From Minisyncoccota bacterium (GTDB lineage Bacteria; Patescibacteriota; Minisyncoccia; Phycocordibacterales; Phycocordibacteraceae), in contig JALHML010000009.1 in the NCBI GenBank assembly GCA_022844065.1, forward strand, positions 2,934 through 12,123: DNA of 9,190 nucleotides. The letters run 5' to 3'. Positions 1-7,084 of the stretch are shown piece after piece. Below the pieces are notes generated by a model. That model saw only the letters and a program-made list of their open reading frames with translations, made no database searches and was not told where the DNA came from. Positions within the stretch are counted from its first letter, which is position 1. Every line of letters starts with the position of its first letter. The position numbers were made by a program, and so were the translations under genes.

Positions 1-1559
1 GCCCACGAAGAGGATGCTATACGATTTGCGGCAGCACCAGAGGCTGCTCCGAGCGTCCTTCGACCAGCAAAACCAGCAAAACCAATGGTTGTTCCTGCGA
101 CTGCCGATGTCGCAAACTTCGCCCCCATTGCCCCCATCTTTGATGCGACAAGCAAGGAACCAATCATGAACCCGATAACGACCATGAACACCATAACCAC
201 CTGCATGTTCCCTGCCACCGAGTTTCCTTGGTTCGCAATGAGTGCATTTGCGAGGGTGGCCTCTCCTTCCATGAGGCCCTCAGTTAATTTGATGCTGATG
301 AATATAAGAAGAAGGTATACAGGAGCGAAGAACGCCTGCGACATCAGCTTGCTCCACCACATACTGGCAATGCCCTGCAGCTTCGGTATGGCCATACCCG
401 CGAAACCTATGGGCGACGTAACCATAAGAAGCGACAAAATAACCACACGGATAATGAGCATGATGGAACCCGCAAGTAACACCATAGCTGTGATGAGTAC
501 AAAAATGGAAAGCAGCATCAAAGACACGGCATAGCTATAGGGCCGATCGACAAGATTCTTCATTGCAGTTTGAACATCTCTGTTTTCTGCATCCCAAATT
601 GACGTGAGACCAGCCACTTTTAGTATTTGTCCGGATATACCCACGTTAGAACATTGCTCATTGTTCATGCCGGCGGCCCTGTCAGCGTCCGTGTTGCCTG
701 TCGAGGTGTTGCCGGTACAATTTTCTCCAGCAAGAGTTGCAAAGCTTGAGCTAAATGCGTTCGCGACGTCTATAACCGCCTGTGAAGCAAAGAGACTGAA
801 ATTCAAAAGCACTGCGAAGATGATGAGACGCGGTATAGCTTTTTTTGCGCTCACACCCCCGCCGTGCCCGTGCCCCCCGCTATCGACGTTCAGTATAAGA
901 AGCACGCCCATAAATATGAAACCGAACAGGAGGCCAATATTTGCAATGTCACGCATTACACCCCAGGCGATGAGCATGCCTTCATTTGTCCCGAAATAGG
1001 TACCAAACTGGAAGACCGTACGTATGACCACCCAGTTAAATACCGTACCTGCAAGCCCAAGAATCATTCCTGAAAGAAGCAAGAAGACAAAGGCGATGCC
1101 CGTGAAGAGCATTCCAGGCAACGCCCTGATACAAGCACCAAGATCCAGAGCACTACAGGTGCCTGAGCTACCACGCTCAGGAACGACCTCTTGTCTAATG
1201 CTCCCGTCAGGATTCTGTGTACTTATAACTCCTCCACCGGTGTTCGGGTTGATTACGCTCGTTGTTGTACTTGTTGTGGTGCCCGTAGTGTTAACTTGAG
1301 TACACACAAGTCGCGTTCGACCTCCTTCAATGGGTCCAACTGGTACTAGTCGACACGTACATGTTCCGCGTGCCAAACAAGCGCTCTGCTCAGGAGTGGG
1401 TCCAGTCTGTGCAAGCACCTGCTGCGGGAAGGCAAAGAGACCTCCACCAATAACAAGAGCGCCCGCAAGAAGAATGGTTTTCAGATAGAACCCATACGTG
1501 TAAGACTTCCGCGCAGAATTCGGTGCCGCTTGCTTTCCAAGGAAGTCATTCACAGTCAT
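1..1559 (-). CDS. TrbL/VirB6-like polytopic membrane protein, C-terminus beyond window
   Basis: Read directly on the minus strand: ATG at 1559-1557, then 519 codons without a stop to the left edge, so the gene is 3'-truncated by the window. An AGGAGAG ribosome-binding site 8 nt upstream supports the start. Residues 26-50 form a signal-peptide-like helix ending FPQQVLAQ. Residues 51-147 are Cys-, Thr- and Gly-rich and probably extracytoplasmic. Strong hydrophobic segments follow near 150-173, 195-223, 243-268, 344-392, 407-425 and 452-472. Marks include 'RDIANIG' (203-209), a Gly-His loop (228-235), 'MWWSKLMSQAFFAPVYLLL' (400-418), and a small-residue-rich tail after 473. The hydrophobic pattern and these motifs resemble TrbL/VirB6 channel proteins of type IV secretion systems, in the form annotated in CPR genomes. 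It is the last visible gene of an operon with the two secreted proteins upstream. The broad assignment is fairly secure; substrate and role are unknown. Confidence 0.75.
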   Translation of the reverse strand, partial: MTVNDFLGKQAAPNSARKSYTYGFYLKTILLAGALVIGGGLFAFPQQVLAQTGPTPEQSACLARGTCTCRLVPVGPIEGGRTRLVCTQVNTTGTTTSTTTSVINPNTGGGVISTQNPDGSIRQEVVPERGSSGTCSALDLGACIRALPGMLFTGIAFVFLLLSGMILGLAGTVFNWVVIRTVFQFGTYFGTNEGMLIAWGVMRDIANIGLLFGFIFMGVLLILNVDSGGHGHGGGVSAKKAIPRLIIFAVLLNFSLFASQAVIDVANAFSSSFATLAGENCTGNTSTGNTDADRAAGMNNEQCSNVGISGQILKVAGLTSIWDAENRDVQTAMKNLVDRPYSYAVSLMLLSIFVLITAMVLLAGSIMLIIRVVILSLLMVTSPIGFAGMAIPKLQGIASMWWSKLMSQAFFAPVYLLLIFISIKLTEGLMEGEATLANALIANQGNSVAGNMQVVMVFMVVIGFMIGSLLVASKMGAMGAKFATSAVAGTTIGFAGFAGRRTLGAASGAAANRIASSSW

Positions 1560-1564
1560 GGTAA

Positions 1565-3034
1565 CTACTCTCCTGAGTTATTGCATGAGCCTGAAGAAAG
1601 CCGAACCATCTGGCTATAGAGTGACCCAGGGCGAATGTCTCCCGTGTCTTGCGCCTGAACCTGCGCCTCCGCTATCTCTTCGCTCGTCGGAATCATTGCA
1701 GAGCGACCAAGCTCCGTGAAGTCGTTCACAATCTGCGTTATGGCAGCGGTCTGGTTCCCTCCGGCAGCTATAGCAGCAGCGATGCGCTCCTCAAGATCGC
1801 GGTACGCCGCGATGCCATTTGCTGCCTTAACTAGTGCGTCCTGCGCACGGGTGACAACGGTCTCTGGATTCGGTTCTCCACCAGGTCCGCAGCGCGAGAG
1901 TGCCGCTTGTGCCGCACCCCTAATCCTCTCCCAACTCGCCTGGTGTCTCTCAAGAATCGAACGCTGCTCTGCAATGGTTGCGGCAAATGAAGTACCAGTA
2001 TTCGCGCTGTTTCCGGGGTTGAGTGTTGGATCGGTAGATCGATCAAGGAAGGAGGACCCTCCTCCGGTTGCCGGACGAGATACTCCCCGAAGTCCGCCCG
2101 AACTGTTTCCTCCGAGCACCTGGCCCACAAGCTGATTCAAAAGCGCACTGATGATCTCATTGAAGTCATCTGCAACAACAAGACGATCCTGGCCGGCGCC
2201 AAGTGCTTTGTTAAGCCCCTCTTGTATGACAGATCCTGGCGTGAGTACCTCGTAATCTATGCACGGCTCTTCATTCGCGAGATCAAATGGCGATATTCCC
2301 CCTCCAGGCGTGTCGTTTGCTTCAGGGTTCGGTGCGGTGGCAATGCAGTCGCCTCTCCACGAGAGGAAGCCTCTGCTCCAATCAAGTTCCTGGGTACGGA
2401 TAGTAAGACCGCTTCCAATCATGTTTTCAAGCTGTTCGTTCAGAAGGATGTTCATCCCGTACGGATTGTTCTCTGGGTACATCACGGTTGCAAACCATGC
2501 ATTAAAACCACCCTGATTGAAATCTCCACGAAGGAAGGCGCGGTCGTCCGCACTAACCTGGTCTAACGTATATGGATAGCGGACATAAAACGATTCGGGA
2601 CTTGTGCGCAGGTAATATCCAAGACGGACCGCGTCGAGTACGCGGTCCTGGAATGGAGACCTTCCAAAACTTGTCTCACTAAGTTCGTCAAAGAAGCGGC
2701 CCGCAATTGTGTCAGCAACACCACGCATATTCTGTCTGAGATCCGTAACGAATGCTGGAGACCCCTGGAATCCAGAATTAATCCAATTAACAGTACTCTT
2801 GGTCATGGATTCAATGGCAAGGTTTGCCAAATCCCACGCAAGCCCGTTCAGGGTATAACTCAGCACCTTCTCTGCGGCAGTGCTAACCGACGTTACTAGT
2901 GAGTTAAATACCTGGAGAGGACTATCGTAGTCAGCGGCGCGTGCCGTCTGCGGAACTGAGACGACACACGAAACCAGAAGCAGGCTTCCGAGAAGCAGGG
3001 TCGTGAGAGGAGCTTTGTTTCGGAAGGTTGTCAT
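1565..3034 (-). CDS. Conserved secreted CPR protein beside TrbL/VirB6, function unknown
   Basis: A 489-residue exported protein. The N-terminus has a basic start and hydrophobic core (10-27). Two processing sites compete: lipobox-like L-V-S-C with Cys23, and signal peptidase I type A-R-A before Ala34. The mature N-terminal region (35-125) is helical and contains 'STVNWINSGFQGSPAFV' (80-96). The middle has 'GGFNAWFATVMYPENNPYG' (175-193), Cys230 and Cys258, then 'YEVLTPGSVIQEGLNKALG' (261-279) and 'DDFNEIISALLNQLVGQVLG' (289-308). A Gly/Ser/Pro-rich linker (309-350) leads to a helical C-terminal region (352-460). I recognise these motifs from uncharacterised proteins encoded near TrbL/VirB6-like genes in parcubacterial genomes; no biochemical function is known to me. 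The ATG lies 1 nt after the preceding stop with no Shine-Dalgarno, suggesting coupled translation. The next gene starts 5 nt after its TAG. A VirB5/TrbJ-like periplasmic role is conceivable from position only. Confidence 0.75.
   Translation of the reverse strand: MTTFRNKAPLTTLLLGSLLLVSCVVSVPQTARAADYDSPLQVFNSLVTSVSTAAEKVLSYTLNGLAWDLANLAIESMTKSTVNWINSGFQGSPAFVTDLRQNMRGVADTIAGRFFDELSETSFGRSPFQDRVLDAVRLGYYLRTSPESFYVRYPYTLDQVSADDRAFLRGDFNQGGFNAWFATVMYPENNPYGMNILLNEQLENMIGSGLTIRTQELDWSRGFLSWRGDCIATAPNPEANDTPGGGISPFDLANEEPCIDYEVLTPGSVIQEGLNKALGAGQDRLVVADDFNEIISALLNQLVGQVLGGNSSGGLRGVSRPATGGGSSFLDRSTDPTLNPGNSANTGTSFAATIAEQRSILERHQASWERIRGAAQAALSRCGPGGEPNPETVVTRAQDALVKAANGIAAYRDLEERIAAAIAAGGNQTAAITQIVNDFTELGRSAMIPTSEEIAEAQVQAQDTGDIRPGSLYSQMVRLSSGSCNNSGE
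1568..1574 (-). promoter_or_regulatory. Shine-Dalgarno site of the VirB6-like gene
   Basis: AGGAGAG on the minus strand, 8 nt before the ATG at 1559 and adjacent to the TAG stop of the preceding gene. It is the only well-spaced Shine-Dalgarno sequence I see in the window and it fixes the start of the VirB6-like gene. Confidence 0.6.
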
Positions 3035-3035
3035 G

Positions 3036-4040
3036 TTACTGGGCAGCAGCTAACTCGCTTGTGTTAAAGATCTCGTATCCAGGCTGTCCTTTAGTTAAGG
3101 AAACCTGTCTCGCCCTAAACACGCCGTTTAGGTTCGCAAATCCAGACTTCATATTCGTTGCATGTTTCCCATACAGACCGATGCCCATGAGTGCCCGAAG
3201 CGGGTCTTCTTTAAGTGCCGCCATGTCAGCAGTCATGCTACTTAAATGCATGGTTGCATTAACGATAGTGAGATGCGACTGACGTACTTCTTGAGGCACT
3301 GGGAGGCGAATAAGGGCGTCACCCATTGCCGCGTAAGCCTTGCTGTAGGCAGAAACCTTCGCTAGTGCAGCATCGTCTCCTCGTATCGCATCCTGGAAGT
3401 AAGCAAGCTCGTTGCGCGCACTTATGGAGCTCGAAACGGTGTTTGCCGCAATAGCTGCCTCCGCCTCCGCCGCGTATGCAATAAGAGCTGCGCTTCCGGA
3501 GTCTCCCGAAACACGAACATCAGCAAGGGTATAGCGGTCTTTCTCGACAGCACTTGCAGAAAGCTCCGCAACCCCTTTCTGCACAAATGCAACAATCTCC
3601 TCCTGGCTCGGAGGGGTACCTGTGCGATTCAAAAGATATTGCTTGAGGAGTGTTTGAGCGAAACGGTCGGTGAGAGAAGATGGAGCACCAGCAGTGCCGG
3701 GGATAGAGTTCGGATCGGTGGGTTCTTTTTCGGCGCGCACGGTAACTCTCGGCTCAATAAGTCCCTGTGCAACCGCTTCCCCATCAACAATACCTACCCT
3801 AAACGACTCGGGGTTAAAGGGATCAGTCCCGTACAGCGCTTCCTGCCAATCAGGAAGCCCGTCACTGTCGCTATCCTTTGCTGCATATTCGCGAAGGAGC
3901 TCTTCAGAAGACTGCGCACCAACGATGCGTGTTAGGCCGAAGAAGGGGTTTGGTCCGGTCGAGAGATAGGTGCCTCCCACCATGAGAACGGCTAGTAACG
4001 AAGCGGCAGCGATGCGGAGTGTACGGGTAGAATGAGCCAT
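3036..4040 (-). CDS. Exported protein with thrombospondin-3-like calcium loop
   Basis: A 334-residue protein with an N-terminal hydrophobic segment (10-26) after a basic start, acting as signal peptide or membrane anchor; the bulk should lie outside the cytoplasm. Residues 56-67 read DSDSDGLPDWQE, with Asp56, 58, 60, 64 and Glu67 spaced like a calcium loop of thrombospondin type 3 or dockerin/EF-hand type. 'YGTDPFNPES' follows, as is usual after such repeats. Only one repeat is present. Residues 120-310 appear mostly alpha-helical and Ala-rich ('ALIAYAAEAEAAIAAN'), with no catalytic motif that I recognise. It is the first gene of the envelope cassette, with 1 nt to the next gene. The ATG start lacks a Shine-Dalgarno sequence, but the signal sequence begins right behind it. 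A structural or adhesive accessory protein of the secretion-like locus is my inference from export, calcium loop and neighbours. Confidence 0.7.
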   Translation of the reverse strand: MAHSTRTLRIAAASLLAVLMVGGTYLSTGPNPFFGLTRIVGAQSSEELLREYAAKDSDSDGLPDWQEALYGTDPFNPESFRVGIVDGEAVAQGLIEPRVTVRAEKEPTDPNSIPGTAGAPSSLTDRFAQTLLKQYLLNRTGTPPSQEEIVAFVQKGVAELSASAVEKDRYTLADVRVSGDSGSAALIAYAAEAEAAIAANTVSSSISARNELAYFQDAIRGDDAALAKVSAYSKAYAAMGDALIRLPVPQEVRQSHLTIVNATMHLSSMTADMAALKEDPLRALMGIGLYGKHATNMKSGFANLNGVFRARQVSLTKGQPGYEIFNTSELAAAQ

Positions 4041-4123
4041 AATTCAGTACCAAAATAATAGCACGCAGGCTCATCCCCCCTTCATCTACCTATAGAGGTA
4101 TGTGTGCATTAGTACACGAGGTT
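4041..4123. other. Spacer between ksgA and the envelope cassette
   Basis: An 83-nt non-coding gap on the minus-strand transcript. It contains a 5-bp inverted repeat (TACCT/AGGTA, 4087-4100) and an imperfect one (GTGT/ACAC, near 4102-4117). Neither is GC-rich or followed by a U-tract, so I see no convincing terminator. A TATTAT box on the minus strand (4060-4055) could be a -10 element for the calcium-loop gene, giving a very short leader, but there is no matching -35. Read-through from uvrD-ksgA and a separate weak promoter both remain possible. Confidence 0.4.
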
Positions 4124-4906
4124 TTATGGAGACTTCAGTTCTCTCGTAAGCACTTTCCAGGTGTCGAGCGAGAGATCTTCTGCACGCACATTTGCGTCGA
4201 GTGCGGCGGCGTTAAACGCGTGCGCAACCATCTCCTTTGAGAACTTCTCTTCGAGATTCTTCGCAAGACGCTTTCGTTTGTGTGCGAATCCGGCACGGAT
4301 AACCTCAAAGAACCGCTCTTCCTCGGTAGCGTCAGTAAACCCAGTGCGGCTAATGTTTCCAATACGCAGGACGGCCGAATCAACGTTCGGCGCTGGTTTG
4401 AAGGCGCCACGAGGCACGGTAAAGCAATAGTTCGGCTGTCCATACACCTTTACGGACAGCGATAAAAGGCTTTCTTTCTTCTCGCGTGCGATGCGTATCG
4501 CTACTTCCTTCTGGATGAGAAGCGTCATAGACGCGGGCTGATTCGAAGCGGTGAGGAACTGCCGGATAATCTCGCCGGTTATGTAGTACGGGATATTCGC
4601 AACCAAATGGTATGCACCTTTGATGCTGGTGGTATCAAAATTTCGTATGTCCGCGCTTTCAAGCGTAAGTGTTCCCTCCTCTACTTCGTTCGCGAATGTC
4701 GATTCGAGCTCTGGGATGAGCGCATAGTCTGCTTCAATGGCAATAACACGCATGCCGGCATTGAGTAGCTCGCGTGTCAGCATGCCGGTCCCGGGACCAA
4801 TCTCAAGTACCTTTGCTGCCTCCGGAAGGAGTGCGGCACCAACAATACGCTCGGCAGTCTGCCGATGCATGAGGAAGTTCTGTCCGAGGGATTTCTTGGC
4901 GAGCAT
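4124..4906 (-). CDS. rsmA: 16S rRNA (adenine(1518)-N6/adenine(1519)-N6)-dimethyltransferase KsgA/RsmA
   Basis: A 260-residue SAM-dependent methyltransferase that dimethylates two adjacent adenines in the 3'-terminal hairpin of 16S rRNA during small-subunit maturation. Visible motifs: 'KKSLGQNFL' (4-12) at the N-terminus, SAM-binding 'EIGPGTG' (35-41), an acidic ribose-binding position in 'IEAD' (57-60), 'ADIRNFD' (85-91), catalytic N-(I)-P-Y in 'NIPYYIT' (104-110), 'LIQKEVA' (130-136), and 'FKPAPNVDSAVL' (169-180) in the substrate-side region. Ile replaces the more usual Leu in NLPY, a conservative change. The length is normal and no motif is missing. ATG lies 1 nt after the uvrD stop (TAG-T-ATG), so translation is probably coupled; no Shine-Dalgarno is visible. 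The gene ends with TAA. Also called ksgA. Confidence 0.95.
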   Translation of the reverse strand: MLAKKSLGQNFLMHRQTAERIVGAALLPEAAKVLEIGPGTGMLTRELLNAGMRVIAIEADYALIPELESTFANEVEEGTLTLESADIRNFDTTSIKGAYHLVANIPYYITGEIIRQFLTASNQPASMTLLIQKEVAIRIAREKKESLLSLSVKVYGQPNYCFTVPRGAFKPAPNVDSAVLRIGNISRTGFTDATEEERFFEVIRAGFAHKRKRLAKNLEEKFSKEMVAHAFNAAALDANVRAEDLSLDTWKVLTRELKSP

Positions 4907-4907
4907 A

Positions 4908-6815
4908 CTAGATGTATATCGTACGCTCTCCGTAGAGTTCGTCCCCTTCTGAGAAGGTGATAAGTCCTTCGTCGATGTCGCGGATAAACATCGAAGGTTC
5001 CGACGCGAAATCGGTACCGTAGATACGGCGAACAGTCGCGAGCGTTAGGTTAAGTTTTCGCTTTGCGCGCGTAACCGCAACATAGAACAAGCGTCGCTCC
5101 TCTTCCTCGTCCCGCTGCTCCCCTTCTCTTGCCTCATGCGGGAAGAGTCCTTGTTCCATACCGGTTACAAAAACCGTATCAAACTCAAGACCCTTCGCGG
5201 CATGGACCGTCATGAGGGTGATCCCGGTTGTGCCTGGTGCGTCGAGCTCGTCCTGATCTCCTGCTAACGCAGACTCAGCCAGAAACGCGGCAATCCCCTC
5301 TTCTCCTGGTATGCCGTCAAACCTGCTAGCTAAGGTGGCGAGCTCTTTCGCGTTCTCAAGGCGTTCTGCATCCTCTTCCCCGCCCTTCCGGAGTGCCTCA
5401 GCAAGTCCGGAGCGTTCAATCACGAGCTTTACGAACTCGCTCGGCACCGCAATCTTTGAAAGCTCGTTCAATTCCATAACGATACTCTCGAACGCGGCTA
5501 CTTTCTTAACTTCTGCGGGCTTCAAGGTGTCACGCTTCCCATCTATAAGCTTGCCGAGCGTTACCTTCCCTATGCCGCGGGTAGGTGCCTGCACAGCACG
5601 AACGCGATCCACTTCTCGCTCAGGATCAAGTGCGAGCCTGACCCACGCAAGCACGTCTTTGACTTCCTTGCGGTCAAGGAATCGCGTGCCAAGGACTTTG
5701 TACGGAAGACCTTCCGACAGAAATGCCTCCTCAAGAGCACGGGACTGAAAGTTCGTACGAAACAGGACAGCGATTTCTTCAGGAGGAACACCTTCACGTA
5801 TTGTTTTCTTCGCCTCGCGCGCTACCCACCGAGCTTCACTCTCCGCGTTACGTGCAATATGCAGGCGTATCGGTTCCCCGTCTGGGTTATCCGTTACGGC
5901 ATGCTTGTCCTTACGGTTCTGATTCTTCTCAATTATTTGGTTTCCTGCGGCAACGATTGTTTTTGTTGAGCGATAGTTATGCGCAAGCACGATTGTCTTT
6001 GCGTTTGCATACTGCTCTTCGAACTTGAGGAGGTTTTCGATAGTAGCGCCGCGCCAGGTGTAGATAGTCTGGTCGATATCCCCCACAACAAATAAGTTGT
6101 TGTGGACTGCCGACAGATATCCGGCAAGCTTGCCCTGCAGTTCGTTGGTGTCCTGGAACTCGTCCACATGCACATGGCTATAGAGTTGCTCCGCTTCTTT
6201 GCGGATGTCTTCATGCTCTCTGAGAAGACGCACGGGTAAACAAATAAGATCGTCGAAGTCGAGCGCTTTCTCCTTCCTGAGTATCGCTTCGTACTTAGGC
6301 CACACTTCAGCGATAACACGAGACTGGAAGCTCTTTTGTGCGTATTTCTCTCGGAATGCTTCAGGCGTTGAGCCCTCCCCCTTCTCTTTTGAGATACGAG
6401 ACAGGACAAAGTTTGGATTCATCTCCTTCGGATCGATACCCATGTCCTTCAGGACCTTTCGTATGGCGGACTTCGAGTCGTCCCGATCAAATATTGTGAA
6501 ATAGCGGGTGATGCCAATGCGATTGCCGTATCGCTGGAGAATGTCTCGCCCAAGACCATGGAACGTAGCCACAAATGGGAGCGGACTATCTCCAAGGCGG
6601 TGTGCGAGGCGTTCGCGCATCTCGCGGGCGGCCTTGTTGGTGAAGGTAACAGCCAGAATTCGGTTAGCTGGAACCCCTTCCTTTATAAGATGATAGATAC
6701 GGGTAGTTAAAACCCGGGTTTTGCCCGATCCGGCACCGGCCAAGACCGAGACCGGACCCTCGGTGGCTAGGACGGCTTCCCGTTGCGCGTCGTTGAGGCC
6801 ATCGAGGTGCTGCAT
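4908..6815 (-). CDS. uvrD: UvrD/PcrA/Rep-type superfamily 1 DNA helicase
   Basis: An ATP-dependent 3'-5' SF1A helicase of the UvrD/PcrA family, which acts in excision repair, removal of obstacles at forks, or plasmid replication. With the ATG at 6815 the protein has 635 residues. Motifs in order: Q-motif 'LNDAQREAV' (7-15), Walker A 'AGAGSGKT' (26-33), Ia 'TFTNKAA' (57-63), Walker B/DExx 'VDEFQDTN' (217-224), III 'GDIDQTIYTWRGA' (245-257), IV 'AHNYRST' (278-284), V 'TVHAAKGLEFD' (536-546), VI 'LFYVAVTRAK' (577-586). It ends about 50 residues after motif VI, so it lacks most of the C-terminal extension of Escherichia coli UvrD. I chose ATG 6815 because 'MQHLDGLNDAQREAV' matches the usual family start. 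An in-frame GTG at 6851 would add 12 residues. The exact paralogue (UvrD, PcrA or Rep) cannot be decided here. Confidence 0.93.
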   Translation of the reverse strand: MQHLDGLNDAQREAVLATEGPVSVLAGAGSGKTRVLTTRIYHLIKEGVPANRILAVTFTNKAAREMRERLAHRLGDSPLPFVATFHGLGRDILQRYGNRIGITRYFTIFDRDDSKSAIRKVLKDMGIDPKEMNPNFVLSRISKEKGEGSTPEAFREKYAQKSFQSRVIAEVWPKYEAILRKEKALDFDDLICLPVRLLREHEDIRKEAEQLYSHVHVDEFQDTNELQGKLAGYLSAVHNNLFVVGDIDQTIYTWRGATIENLLKFEEQYANAKTIVLAHNYRSTKTIVAAGNQIIEKNQNRKDKHAVTDNPDGEPIRLHIARNAESEARWVAREAKKTIREGVPPEEIAVLFRTNFQSRALEEAFLSEGLPYKVLGTRFLDRKEVKDVLAWVRLALDPEREVDRVRAVQAPTRGIGKVTLGKLIDGKRDTLKPAEVKKVAAFESIVMELNELSKIAVPSEFVKLVIERSGLAEALRKGGEEDAERLENAKELATLASRFDGIPGEEGIAAFLAESALAGDQDELDAPGTTGITLMTVHAAKGLEFDTVFVTGMEQGLFPHEAREGEQRDEEEERRLFYVAVTRAKRKLNLTLATVRRIYGTDFASEPSMFIRDIDEGLITFSEGDELYGERTIYI

Positions 6816-6867
6816 GCTCCCCCAACTATACCCGAAATCGGCTTTCAACACCCTCTTTTTGGATGGG

Positions 6868-6895
6868 TTGACCCCACCTCAGGAGCGTTTATACT
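6868..6895 (+). promoter_or_regulatory. Predicted sigma70-type promoter for the M23 peptidase gene
   Basis: TTGACC (6868-6873) and TATACT (6890-6895) each match five of six consensus bases, with a 16-nt spacer. The predicted start is near 6902, which gives a leader of up to about 180 nt before the TTG at 7085. It is the best promoter match I found in this intergenic region. Transcription is predicted, not shown. Confidence 0.55.
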
Positions 6896-6917
6896 ACCTT
6901 CATCGAACGATTGTCTG
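6888..6917 (-). promoter_or_regulatory. Predicted promoter for uvrD-ksgA
   Basis: On the minus strand CAGACA (6917-6912, four of six consensus bases) and TATAAA (6893-6888, five of six) are separated by 18 nt. The predicted transcript would start near 6881, about 65 nt before the uvrD ATG. Its -10 overlaps that of the plus-strand promoter. This is a consensus match only. Confidence 0.4.
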
Positions 6918-6928
6918 ATACGCAAGAG

Positions 6929-7084
6929 ATGGCTTACCTAAGCCGTTTTTGTATTCTGAAGAAACGCTGAAAATCCCCTGTTTCCCCTATAATTGAACCC
7001 AATAAACCTTTCGGTCCCACAGCACAGGCTGCAGACCTTAACACATACTGGATTCCTGGCGCTCTAATCGCCGCAAGCCTCCTT
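6929..7084 (+). other. In-frame upstream extension of the peptidase gene, interrupted by TGA
   Basis: This stretch is in frame with the M23 peptidase. From 6971 to 7084 it is open and reads as plausible protein: 'IIEPNKPFGPTAQAADLNTY' followed by 'WIPGALIAASLL', which completes the membrane segment cut in half by the TTG start at 7085. Between 6971 and 7085 there is no in-frame ATG, GTG or TTG; only rare ATA (6989) and ATT (6992) codons could serve. Further upstream, ATG at 6929 begins 'MAYLSRFCILKKR', a normal-looking basic N-terminus, but TGA at 6968-6970 separates it from the rest. Possibilities are a non-canonical ATT/ATA start, readthrough of the TGA, a sequence error or recent mutation at that codon, or true use of TTG 7085 with a shortened signal sequence. 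I favour initiation upstream of 7085. Confidence 0.45.
6931..6951 (+). terminator. Short hairpin plus U-tract in the peptidase leader, possible attenuator
   Basis: GGCTT (6931-6935) pairs with AAGCC (6940-6944) around an ACCT loop and is followed by GTTTTTG. The stem can be lengthened by A-U and G-U pairs into the sequence around the ATG at 6929. The form is that of a weak intrinsic terminator, placed about 30 nt after the predicted transcription start and before the peptidase frame. It could attenuate transcription or hide the ATG. Five GC/AU pairs is short, so it may be inactive. Confidence 0.3.

Noticed and set aside
64..84. Tandem 'ccagcaaaa' repeat
   Set aside because: It encodes a short Gly-Phe-Ala repetition in the VirB6-like protein and stays in frame. 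Two copies are not evidence of a mobile or regulatory repeat.
85..999. Plus-strand open frames at 85-534 and 604-999 as genes
   Set aside because: They lie opposite the minus-strand VirB6-like frame, which is open for 519 codons with coherent membrane segments and a good ribosome-binding site. Their translations show no domain-like pattern.
4087..4117. Inverted repeats after ksgA as a terminator
   Set aside because: The stems are 4-5 bp, AT-rich or wobble-containing, and no U-tract follows on the minus-strand transcript.
6825..6830. TATAGT on the minus strand as a -10 for leaderless uvrD
   Set aside because: It is 9 nt from the ATG, but no -35 occurs at 16-18 nt. The CAGACA/TATAAA pair upstream is a better match.
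6988..6993. Perfect TATAAT as a second promoter for the peptidase gene
   Set aside because: The best -35 candidate (CTGAAA, 6967-6972) is only 15 nt away and matches four of six bases. The box also lies in what looks like coding sequence (Ile-Ile codons). It remains possible but is not supported.
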